DNA from: BTRG01 sp036986275
GTDB lineage: Bacteria; Pseudomonadota; Gammaproteobacteria; Acidiferrobacterales; SZUA-150
Length of the DNA: 5,069 bases
Assembly: GCA_036986275.1 (NCBI GenBank)
Contig: BTRG01000092.1
Span: 1-5,069, forward strand
Direction: 5' to 3'
The translations under genes and the position numbers were made by a program. This document shows, piece after piece, positions 1-5,069 of the stretch. The notes under the pieces were generated by a model that saw only the letters and a list, made by a program, of their open reading frames with translations, did not search any database and had not been told where the DNA came from. Positions within the stretch are counted from its first letter, which is position 1. The number at the start of each line of letters is the position of its first letter.

Positions 1-1174
1 TATCGCCATAAACACGAATCAGGCCTCGGTTTTTAGTCATTATCAGGGCGCGGCCTACCGGCGCCATTTTTATCTGGCCGATAATGGTTTGCTGTTGATC
101 AAGTCCTGACCACGTGCGACCGACAAAGCAGATATTCGGATCGGTAAATGTTATCGCAAGCGGTGTTTTGCGTTTGTAGGCCTGAATGCTGTCTCCAGCA
201 GCATTGAAGCCGGCGATTCTGCCCTCGTCGCCTGCTTCGTGCAGGATGGCCCGATCACCGGTTACATCGCCGGCGATGAAAACCGGCCGATCGCCACACT
301 GCATGGTATTCGGATCGTAGAGCGGCACGCCCTGCTGGTCCAGCTCGATGTCCAGATTCTCAAGCTTCAACCCTGTAACATTCGGGCTGCGCCCCATGCT
401 GACCAATAAGCTATCAACCAGTACACTATTTTCACCGGCAGTGACGCGCAAGCGGCCATCTTCCTCTGTAATTTCTGCCGCCTGTCCCAGCCACAGCGGA
501 AACTCCCGTGCGAGCGTTTCAATAACAGACTGGTGTATCTCCGGGTCTTCTATGCCACCGATTTGCTCTGCCAGGTCGATGCCAGTGACATCGACACCCA
601 GCCGTGCCAGTGCCTGACCAATCTCCAGGCCAACTACGCCCAGACCGATAACGGCCACTGACCCGGGAAGCTCATCAAGTTCAAACAGGGTGTCGGTAGT
701 GATGATGCGGTCAGAAAATGCCTGCCAGGCCTGTGGGATGACAGGCGTTGTGCCACTGGCAATCACTACACTGTTGAAATTAACAGTGTCTTCTGCAACT
801 CGCAGCTGCCCGGGTTTAACGAATTCTGCCAGACCATGAACGATGTGGTCTTTCAGGCGACTGTCATTGCTGCCATGTACACGCTCAACAAACATGTCCC
901 GCAGCTCACGCACGAACTCCATGACCTCTTCTTTGTCGACCAACAGGTGTTCGCCGCCTTCTATGCCCTCGCGCTCGAGTGCTTTACGGCGATGAAAATC
1001 TTCAGCCGCCTGAATAAGTACTTTAGATGGCATGCAGCCGACTCGTGAACAGGTCGTGCCTAGCTCACCATTCTGAACTATCAGATAGCTTTTACCCTTA
1101 TGTATTACCTGTGACAGAGCATACAGACCAGCCGATCCCGCACCGATTATGACGACATCTACATTGTGTTCCAT
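1..1174 (-). CDS. Dihydrolipoyl dehydrogenase-like FAD/NAD flavoprotein, 3' end outside the window
   Basis: This is a class I pyridine nucleotide-disulfide oxidoreductase. Family members pass electrons between NAD(H), FAD and a redox disulfide, typically to reoxidise dihydrolipoamide in 2-oxoacid dehydrogenase complexes in the cytoplasm. The first 391 residues are visible. They show the FAD Rossmann motif GAGSAG (11-16), the redox-active Cys42 and Cys47 in GTTCSRVGCMPSK (39-51), an ASGTTP motif (139-144), the NAD-binding GLGVVG (177-182) with Asp200 near the end of the next strand, which favours NAD over NADP, and the second FAD motif FIAGDV (299-304). The dimerisation domain begins near residue 338 and is cut by the edge, so the catalytic His-Glu pair cannot be checked. 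Family length is about 470 residues. The start is the ATG 16 bp after the gpmA stop; no strong ribosome site precedes it, which suggests translational coupling. The motif GTTCxRVGCMPSK differs from the GGTCLNxGCIPSK of standard E3 enzymes, so a divergent subfamily is likely and the substrate is uncertain. Confidence 0.88.
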   Translation of the reverse strand, partial: MEHNVDVVIIGAGSAGLYALSQVIHKGKSYLIVQNGELGTTCSRVGCMPSKVLIQAAEDFHRRKALEREGIEGGEHLLVDKEEVMEFVRELRDMFVERVHGSNDSRLKDHIVHGLAEFVKPGQLRVAEDTVNFNSVVIASGTTPVIPQAWQAFSDRIITTDTLFELDELPGSVAVIGLGVVGLEIGQALARLGVDVTGIDLAEQIGGIEDPEIHQSVIETLAREFPLWLGQAAEITEEDGRLRVTAGENSVLVDSLLVSMGRSPNVTGLKLENLDIELDQQGVPLYDPNTMQCGDRPVFIAGDVTGDRAILHEAGDEGRIAGFNAAGDSIQAYKRKTPLAITFTDPNICFVGRTWSGLDQQQTIIGQIKMAPVGRALIMTKNRGLIRVYGD

Positions 1175-1190
1175 TTTTAATCTGCTGATT

Positions 1191-1946
1191 CTATGCTTCC
1201 TTGATGGGATGTTCCGTCTGCGCCTCGACTTCATGTATACCGGCCTCAACCTTGCGCTGGTCACCAAGATAATAGCGCTTTTGTGCGTGCATGGTTTCAT
1301 CCAGTTCGTAGACCAGAGGAATACCGGTAGGCATGTTAACCCTGGCAATATCTTCATCCGAGATATTTTCGATGTACTTCATCAGGGCGCGCAGACTGTT
1401 GCCGTGCGCACAGATCATTACCTGTTTGCCTGCCTCGATCATTGGGCGAATAGTGCTCTCCCAGTACTCAAGCACGCGATCCAGGGTATCGTGCAAAGAT
1501 TCAGTGTTCGGTAGTTTACTGCCAAGATAACTGTAGCGCGCATCATACATCGGGTGACGCGGGTCAGACTTACTCAGCTCTGGTGGCCTGATCTCAAAAC
1601 CCCTGCGCCATTTCTGCACCTGCTCCTCACCATAGTTTCTCATTACTTCTTTCTTATCCATCCCCTGTAATGCACCATAGTGCCGCTCATTCAGGACCCA
1701 TGATTTGTCCAGAGGAACCCACATCAAATCCATGTTATCGAGGATGATCCAGGTGGTACGAATTGACCGCTTGAGCAGTGAGGTATATACCTGATCGAAG
1801 ACAAAGCCAGCCTCTTTAAGTAATTTAGCTGCTTCCGCGGCCTCTTCTATCCCGCGGCCAGTCAGATCAACATCTGTCCAGCCGGTAAAACGATTTTCCA
1901 GATTCCATATGCTCTGTCCATGGCGGACCAGTACTAGCCTTTTCAT
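1191..1946 (-). CDS. gpmA: 2,3-bisphosphoglycerate-dependent phosphoglycerate mutase
   Basis: The enzyme interconverts 2- and 3-phosphoglycerate in glycolysis and gluconeogenesis through a phosphohistidine intermediate, in the cytoplasm. The protein has 251 residues, the usual size for the bacterial cofactor-dependent family. The motif RHGQSIWN (8-15) carries the phosphorylated His9. ENRFTGWTDVDL (17-28), the substrate-binding Arg60 in LLKRS, LNERHYGALQG (85-95) with the acid/base Glu87, WRRGF (113-117) and AHGNSLRAL (180-188) with the second catalytic His181 are all present, followed by the MPTGIPLVYE segment (205-214). The start MKRLVLVRHG is chosen because it aligns with the family N-terminus and has a GAGAG ribosome site. 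The frame stays open upstream to 2072, but those 42 codons only translate repeat DNA. It lies downstream of ppsA in the same direction and is followed after 16 bp by the flavoprotein gene. No catalytic residue is missing. Confidence 0.97.
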   Translation of the reverse strand: MKRLVLVRHGQSIWNLENRFTGWTDVDLTGRGIEEAAEAAKLLKEAGFVFDQVYTSLLKRSIRTTWIILDNMDLMWVPLDKSWVLNERHYGALQGMDKKEVMRNYGEEQVQKWRRGFEIRPPELSKSDPRHPMYDARYSYLGSKLPNTESLHDTLDRVLEYWESTIRPMIEAGKQVMICAHGNSLRALMKYIENISDEDIARVNMPTGIPLVYELDETMHAQKRYYLGDQRKVEAGIHEVEAQTEHPIKEA

Positions 1947-1952
1947 ATTTTT

Positions 1953-1957
1953 CTCTC
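1953..1957 (-). promoter_or_regulatory. Ribosome binding site of gpmA
   Basis: GAGAG lies 6 nt before the ATG at 1946 on the minus strand. It decides the start: the alternative upstream ATG at 2072 would add a tail translated from the repeat array. Confidence 0.6.
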
Positions 1958-1981
1958 GTAAAATTTCTGGATAGAAGAATA

Positions 1982-2065
1982 AAGGGGATAAGGGAAAGAT
2001 GAAAGGTGAAAGATGAAAGATTAAAGATTTAGGACTAAGGACTAAGGATGAAAGATTAAAGAAGA
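1982..2065 (+). repeat. Degenerate 7-bp tandem repeat, arm A of the gpmA-side inverted pair
   Basis: Twelve heptads run in unbroken register, with the unit A-A/G-G-A/G-T/C-T/G-A. Examples are AAGATGA, AAGATTA and AGGACTA; the first two units, at 1982-1995, are the most degenerate. The plus strand is almost all purine apart from T or C at positions 5-6 of the unit. No gene-like coding lies here once gpmA is started at 1946. The array faces a second array of opposite orientation at 2096-2151. The mechanism that makes or spreads these heptads is not known to me; it could be slippage, gene conversion or a mobile repeat. Confidence 0.85.
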
Positions 2066-2129
2066 ATGCCACGATATGTTTTTGACGTTTTCCTTTGTCC
2101 TTAGTCCTTAGTCCTTTGTCCTTAATCTT
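2017..2129. repeat. Inverted repeat formed by the two heptad arms (possible mRNA hairpin between ppsA and gpmA)
   Basis: Positions 2017-2048 match the reverse complement of 2098-2129 at 28 of 32 bases. This includes an exact 18-bp core, AGGACTAAGGACTAAGGA at 2031-2048 against 2098-2115. The loop between the arms, 2049-2097, is 49 nt. In a ppsA-gpmA transcript the arms could pair into a long stem about 70 nt before the gpmA start. No run of U follows the stem, so it does not look like a standard intrinsic terminator. It might instead protect the upstream mRNA end or tune gpmA expression; that role is inference. Confidence 0.7.
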
Positions 2130-2151
2130 TTTTCCTTAATCTTTTTTCCTT
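2096..2151 (-). repeat. Degenerate 7-bp tandem repeat, arm B, overlapping the 3' end of ppsA
   Basis: Eight heptads lie in register. Read on the minus strand they are AAGGAAA, AAAGATT, AAGGAAA, AAAGATT, AAGGACA, AAGGACT, AAGGACT and AAGGACA, with a partial AAGGA after them at 2091-2095. The first four, nearest ppsA, alternate between two unit types, which suggests a 14-bp duplication. The array is the inverted partner of arm A. It encodes the end of PpsA: the stop codon at 2122-2124 falls in the repeat. Confidence 0.85.
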
Positions 2152-4521
2152 TTGCCGTCCTGCGATATCCATCCAGGTCTCAATAATAGTATCGGGGTTC
2201 AGCGACAGGCTGCTGATCCCCTGTTCAACCAGCCAGGCTGCAAAATCAGGATAATCTGACGGCCCCTGGCCGCAGATGCCAATATACTTGTTGTGCTTCT
2301 GACATGCCTTGATCGCCATCAATAGCATCTTGCGGATGGCCGGATCACGTTCATCAAACAAATGTGCCACAAGGCCAGAGTCACGATCCAGCCCCAGGGT
2401 CAGCTGGGTCAGGTCATTGGAACCGATCGAAAAGCCGTCGAAATACTGCAAAAACTCCTCGGCCATTACGGCATTGGAGGGCAGCTCGCACATCATTAAA
2501 ATTTTCAGGCCGTTTTCACCGCGTCGCAAACCATTTTCTGCCAGCAGATCGATGATAGCTGAGGCTTCGTCCAGCGTGCGAACAAAGGGCACCATGACCT
2601 GAACATTAAGCAACCCCATATCATCTCGAACTGACTTAAGGGCCTGGCATTCCATGGCGAAACTTTCTCTGAACTGGGGTGAAAGATAGCGTGTGGTGCC
2701 GCGGTAGCCGATCATTGGGTTTTCTTCATCAGGCTCGTAAAGTTCGCCGCCCAGCAGGTTGATGTATTCATTGCTCTTGAAATCAGACAGCCGCACGATC
2801 ACCGGCTGCGGTGCAAATGCGGCGGCAATGGTGGCGATACCTTCCTTCAGTTTGCTGATATAGAATTCTACAGGGCCTTCATAACCCGCTGCTTTTTCGG
2901 CTATCTGCCGCTGCAGGCCTTCCTCCAGGCGGCTGTAATCAAGCAGGGCCTGCGGATGTACGCCGATCATGGCGTTTATAATAAATTCCAGCCGTGCAAG
3001 TCCGACGCCCTGATTGGGCACACGCGAAAAATCAAAGGCACGCGTCGGGTTACCGACATTCATCATCAGCTTTACCGGTAGGTCCGGTAAACTATCAACT
3101 TCATGCCTTTCCACCTCAAACGCCAGCCTCCCCTCATAGACACTGCCTGTATCACCTTCTGCACAGCAAACTGTAAGCTCCTGCCCACTACGAATACTGT
3201 CTGTGGCACCGCCGCAGCCTACGATGGCCGGAATATCCAGCTCCCGTGCGATGATCGCCGCGTGGCAGGTGCGGCCACCGCGATTGGTGACTATCGCCGA
3301 TGCGCGCTTCATAATCGGCTCCCAGTCCGGGTCAGTCATATCGGTCACCAGCACATCACCAGCCTGAACTTCATCCATCCTGGACGGATCACGGATAACC
3401 CGGGCTATGCCACTGCCGATACGCCGGCCTATCGCCCTGCCGGTAACTAATACCGGACCTTTCTGCTGCAGATGATAACGCTCTATTACTGCACCGCCCT
3501 GCTCCCTGCTGCGTACCGTTTCTGGCCTTGCCTGCACAATATAGAGTTCACCGTCTACGCCATCGAGTGCCCACTCTATATCCATCGGCCTGCCGTAGTG
3601 CTGTTCGATAGACACGGCATGGCGTGCCAGAGTCTCGACCTGTTTGTCGGTAATGCAGAAACGTCGACGGTCACTGTCTTCCACTTCGACAGTGCGTACC
3701 GATTTACCCTGTTCGGAAGCCCCGGTAAAAATCATCTTGATCGCCTTTTCACCTAAAGACCGGCTGAGTATGGCCTGCTGTCCGGCAGTCAATGCCGGTT
3801 TATAGACAAAAAATTCATCCGGGTTGACGGCACCCTGTACCACCGTTTCACCGAGCCCCCATGCGCCGGTGATAAAGACCGCGTCGCTGAAGCCGCTCTC
3901 CGTATCCAGGGTAAAAATTACCCCGGCACTGCCGATATCGCTGCGGACCATACGTTGAACGCCAGCTGACAGGGCAACTGCCGCATGGTCAAAGCCCTGA
4001 TGCACACGGTAGGCGATTGCCCGATTATTGAAAAGTGAGGCAAACACATGGCGCACGGCATTCATTACATTGTCGATGCCGCGTATATTTAGAAAGGTTT
4101 CCTGCTGACCGGCAAATGAGGCCTCGGGCAGGTCTTCTGCGGTCGCGGAGGAACGCACGGCGACGGCCACATTCCTGCCAAGCTGCTGCTCCATCTGTCG
4201 ATAGGACTCGCTTATCTCTTCCTGTAGACGCTGGCCTAAGGGGGCATCAATCAGCCAGCCCCGGATTTCATTTCCGGTATGTGCCAGTGCATTGACATCA
4301 TCAATATCAAGATCCTGCAGGCGCTGGCTAATTTTAGTATCGAGATTATTGTCGGAGAGAAATTCGCGGTATGCCTCTGCAGTGGTAGCAAAGCCCCCCG
4401 GGACATTCACCCCGGCGGCGGACAGATGATTGATCATTTCACCGAGTGATGCATTTTTGCCGCCAACGATAGCGACATCTGCGTTACCGACTTCATCCAG
4501 ACCAACGACCCGGTTCTTCAT
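2122..4521 (-). CDS. ppsA: Phosphoenolpyruvate synthase (pyruvate, water dikinase)
   Basis: PpsA converts pyruvate, ATP and water to PEP, AMP and phosphate, the entry step of gluconeogenesis from three-carbon substrates, in the cytoplasm. The protein has 799 residues, close to E. coli PpsA. The ATP-grasp domain covers about 15-335, with GGKNASLGEM (20-29), VRSSATAEDLPEASFAGQ (122-139) and YIVQARPET (327-335). The swivelling phosphohistidine domain has GGRTCHAAIIARE (415-427) with catalytic His420. The C-terminal PEP/pyruvate TIM-barrel domain (about 480-785) has RLSDFKSNEY (577-586), MIGYRG (603-608), CELPSN (678-683), GSNDLTQLTLGLDRDS (700-715) and GICGQGPSDYP (748-758) with catalytic Cys750. 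Thr418 matches the threonine that the PpsR (DUF299) kinase/phosphorylase modifies in E. coli, so that control is plausible, although no ppsR is in the window. The ATG has a strong GGAGG site. The last residues, KEKRLRKKD, are encoded by the heptad array rather than by conserved family sequence, which ends near LNPDTIIETWMDIA. Confidence 0.98.
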   Translation of the reverse strand: MKNRVVGLDEVGNADVAIVGGKNASLGEMINHLSAAGVNVPGGFATTAEAYREFLSDNNLDTKISQRLQDLDIDDVNALAHTGNEIRGWLIDAPLGQRLQEEISESYRQMEQQLGRNVAVAVRSSATAEDLPEASFAGQQETFLNIRGIDNVMNAVRHVFASLFNNRAIAYRVHQGFDHAAVALSAGVQRMVRSDIGSAGVIFTLDTESGFSDAVFITGAWGLGETVVQGAVNPDEFFVYKPALTAGQQAILSRSLGEKAIKMIFTGASEQGKSVRTVEVEDSDRRRFCITDKQVETLARHAVSIEQHYGRPMDIEWALDGVDGELYIVQARPETVRSREQGGAVIERYHLQQKGPVLVTGRAIGRRIGSGIARVIRDPSRMDEVQAGDVLVTDMTDPDWEPIMKRASAIVTNRGGRTCHAAIIARELDIPAIVGCGGATDSIRSGQELTVCCAEGDTGSVYEGRLAFEVERHEVDSLPDLPVKLMMNVGNPTRAFDFSRVPNQGVGLARLEFIINAMIGVHPQALLDYSRLEEGLQRQIAEKAAGYEGPVEFYISKLKEGIATIAAAFAPQPVIVRLSDFKSNEYINLLGGELYEPDEENPMIGYRGTTRYLSPQFRESFAMECQALKSVRDDMGLLNVQVMVPFVRTLDEASAIIDLLAENGLRRGENGLKILMMCELPSNAVMAEEFLQYFDGFSIGSNDLTQLTLGLDRDSGLVAHLFDERDPAIRKMLLMAIKACQKHNKYIGICGQGPSDYPDFAAWLVEQGISSLSLNPDTIIETWMDIAGRQKEKRLRKKD

Positions 4522-4528
4522 TATCCAG

Positions 4529-4533
4529 CCTCC
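4529..4533 (-). promoter_or_regulatory. Ribosome binding site of ppsA
   Basis: GGAGG lies 7 nt before the ATG at 4521 on the minus strand, a near-ideal Shine-Dalgarno sequence and spacing. It confirms the ppsA start, which also fits the family N-terminus. Confidence 0.8.
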
Positions 4534-4552
4534 ACGGTGGTACTATTGTATC

Positions 4553-4574
4553 GTAGGAGCGTCGTCCTCGGTGC
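4553..4574 (+). repeat. REP-like hairpin, left copy
   Basis: The GTAG signature opens GTAGGAGC, followed by a stem of GCGTCG (4559-4564) with CGGTGC (4569-4574) around the loop TCCT. Two of the six pairs are G-T wobbles, so this copy looks more decayed than the right one. It sits 31 bp from the ppsA start, in the ppsA leader if transcription begins upstream of it. Confidence 0.7.
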
Positions 4575-4579
4575 TATGT

Positions 4580-4621
4580 ATCAGACAAAGGACTCGTGAC
4601 TAAGGACGAAAGAACAAGATG
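4580..4621 (+). repeat. Heptad repeat arm, left inner arm of the nested element
   Basis: Six degenerate 7-mers lie in register: ATCAGAC, AAAGGAC, TCGTGAC, TAAGGAC, GAAAGAA and CAAGATG. They share the GAC/AAGGAC theme with the arrays beside gpmA, which places both sites in one repeat family. Confidence 0.65.
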
Positions 4622-4634
4622 TTGATATATAACT

Positions 4635-4669
4635 AATCTTTCATCCTTAGTCCCGAGTCTTTCATCTTT
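4635..4669 (-). repeat. Heptad repeat arm, right inner arm of the nested element
   Basis: Read on the minus strand, five 7-mers lie in register: AAAGATG, AAAGACT, CGGGACT, AAGGATG and AAAGATT. It is the inverted partner of the arm at 4580-4621. Confidence 0.7.
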
Positions 4670-4683
4670 TATCTAAAACAATC

Positions 4684-4704
4684 GCGCCGAGACGGCGCTC
4701 CTAC
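4684..4704 (-). repeat. REP-like hairpin, right copy (could end transcription of the upstream gene)
   Basis: Read on the minus strand it opens GTAGGAGC and forms a perfect 6-bp GC stem (4698-4693 with 4689-4684) around a 3-nt loop. GATTGTTTT follows the stem on the minus strand. Because it lies about 40 bp after the stop of the upstream gene, it might work as a weak intrinsic terminator; the T-run is short and does not start directly at the stem. Confidence 0.7.
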
Positions 4705-4739
4705 AACAGACCATTGGGTAGGAGAAATGTACTAAGGAA

Positions 4740-5069
4740 TCAACCAATAGCAGGCGGCCCATCTCTCCCGCGTCGCACGGTCGGAATATCCTTTGTTGAC
4801 GGTGAAACCGGCGTTTCTACCTGAACAACCTCTGTCGGCCCGCTAGGTTTGCTGCTGCCATCAGCATTTCTGCTGTCTTTGTTTGCTTTGGCCGGTTTGA
4901 GATCGGTTGCACTGGACGGACTGGTGCGCCGCCTTTCCCTGTCTCCCAGCCTCGGGCCAGTACGCTGCCCGTCCCGTGGCTTATTGTAGCGATCTTTTCT
5001 GTCCGATCTGTCATCCCGTCTGTTGCGTGACGGGCTGGCAGAAGGTTTCAATGTTGCCAGCATCTCAGG
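4740..5069 (-). CDS. C-terminal, disordered Arg-rich tail of an unidentified protein (5' end outside the window)
   Basis: The frame is open from the right edge (codons for Pro-Glu-Met-Leu-Ala) to a TGA at 4740-4742, giving 109 visible residues. The sequence is low in hydrophobic residues and rich in Arg, Asp, Ser, Pro and Lys, for example RNRRDDRSDRKDRYNKPRD, and ends VRRGRDGPPAIG. It has no recognisable fold, signal peptide or membrane segment. A basic, disordered C-terminus of this kind is typical of DEAD-box RNA helicases such as RhlB/RhlE, RluB-type pseudouridine synthases and other RNA-binding proteins, and the PEMLATLKP at the edge recalls the end of the helicase core. That is inference from composition only. 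An ATG at 5063 could start a free 107-residue protein, but the open frame upstream and the tail-like composition favour a larger protein. Confidence 0.55.
   Translation of the reverse strand, partial: PEMLATLKPSASPSRNRRDDRSDRKDRYNKPRDGQRTGPRLGDRERRRTSPSSATDLKPAKANKDSRNADGSSKPSGPTEVVQVETPVSPSTKDIPTVRRGRDGPPAIG

Larger units (their letters stand above)
4553..4704. repeat. Nested inverted repeat: BIME-like REP pair enclosing inverted heptad arms
   Basis: This element occupies most of the gap between the upstream gene and ppsA. The outer ends are two REP-like hairpins that both begin GTAGGAGC and point inward (4553-4574 and 4684-4704). Inside them are heptad-repeat arms (4580-4621 and 4635-4669) that are also inverted. 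The inner core, 4591-4613 against 4637-4659, matches at 21 of 23 bases as an inverted repeat with a 23-nt loop. Paired REPs of this kind are known as BIMEs and are linked to RAYT transposases (Y1/TnpA-REP). No transposase is in the window. The heptad filling is unusual. Confidence 0.75.

Noticed and set aside
1149..1514. Plus-strand open frame of 121 codons opposite gpmA and the flavoprotein start
   Set aside because: It is antisense to the well-supported gpmA coding sequence, has no family resemblance and no ribosome site.
2031..2115. Intrinsic terminator after ppsA
   Set aside because: The stem is long and AT-rich with a 49-nt loop, and no U-run follows on the minus strand.
1982..2151. CRISPR array
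   Set aside because: The unit is 7 bp with no spacers, the copies are degenerate and the two halves are of opposite orientation.
3103..3756. Plus-strand open frames of 115 and 94 codons opposite ppsA
   Set aside because: Both lie wholly inside ppsA on the other strand; the composition is that of an antisense shadow.
4545..4550. TACAAT on the minus strand upstream of ppsA as a -10 promoter element
   Set aside because: No acceptable -35 hexamer lies 16-18 bp upstream (that stretch is the REP hairpin), and a start there would leave a very short leader.
4817..5014. 65-codon minus-strand frame inside the Arg-rich tail gene
   Set aside because: It overlaps the longer frame, which stays open to the window edge and has the composition of a real disordered tail; this one is a shifted shadow.

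Overview
The window looks like chromosomal DNA of a gammaproteobacterium with moderate GC content. The grounds are PpsA and GpmA proteins that match the enterobacterial types motif by motif, and an inverted pair of GTAGGAGC-type REP hairpins, a repeat class common in Pseudomonas and related gammaproteobacteria. The genus cannot be read from the sequence. All four genes lie on the minus strand and are described in transcription order, from high to low coordinates.

Layout: (1) 5069-4740 is the 3' end of a gene whose upstream part lies outside the window. Its visible product is a low-complexity, Arg/Asp/Ser/Pro-rich tail, possibly from an RNA-binding protein. (2) 4739-4522 is an intergenic region filled by a nested repeat: two REP-like hairpins pointing inward, enclosing two inverted arms of a degenerate 7-bp repeat. 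(3) 4521-2122 is ppsA, phosphoenolpyruvate synthase, complete. (4) 2151-1982 is a second, larger pair of inverted 7-bp-repeat arrays. It overlaps the last codons and stop of ppsA and fills the gap before gpmA. (5) 1946-1191 is gpmA, the cofactor-dependent phosphoglycerate mutase, complete. (6) 1174 to the left edge is a dihydrolipoyl dehydrogenase-like flavoprotein, cut off before its C-terminal domain is finished.

PpsA makes PEP from pyruvate and ATP. GpmA interconverts 2- and 3-phosphoglycerate two steps further along gluconeogenesis, with enolase, not seen here, between them. The flavoprotein starts 16 bp after the gpmA stop and is probably co-transcribed with it, but no 2-oxoacid dehydrogenase E1 or E2 gene is in view, so its partner is unknown.

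The genes are ordinary housekeeping genes. The unusual content is the repeat family: heptads of the type AAGGACT, in inverted arrays on both sides of ppsA. One array supplies the last residues and stop codon of PpsA and also creates a false 42-residue N-terminal extension in the gpmA frame.
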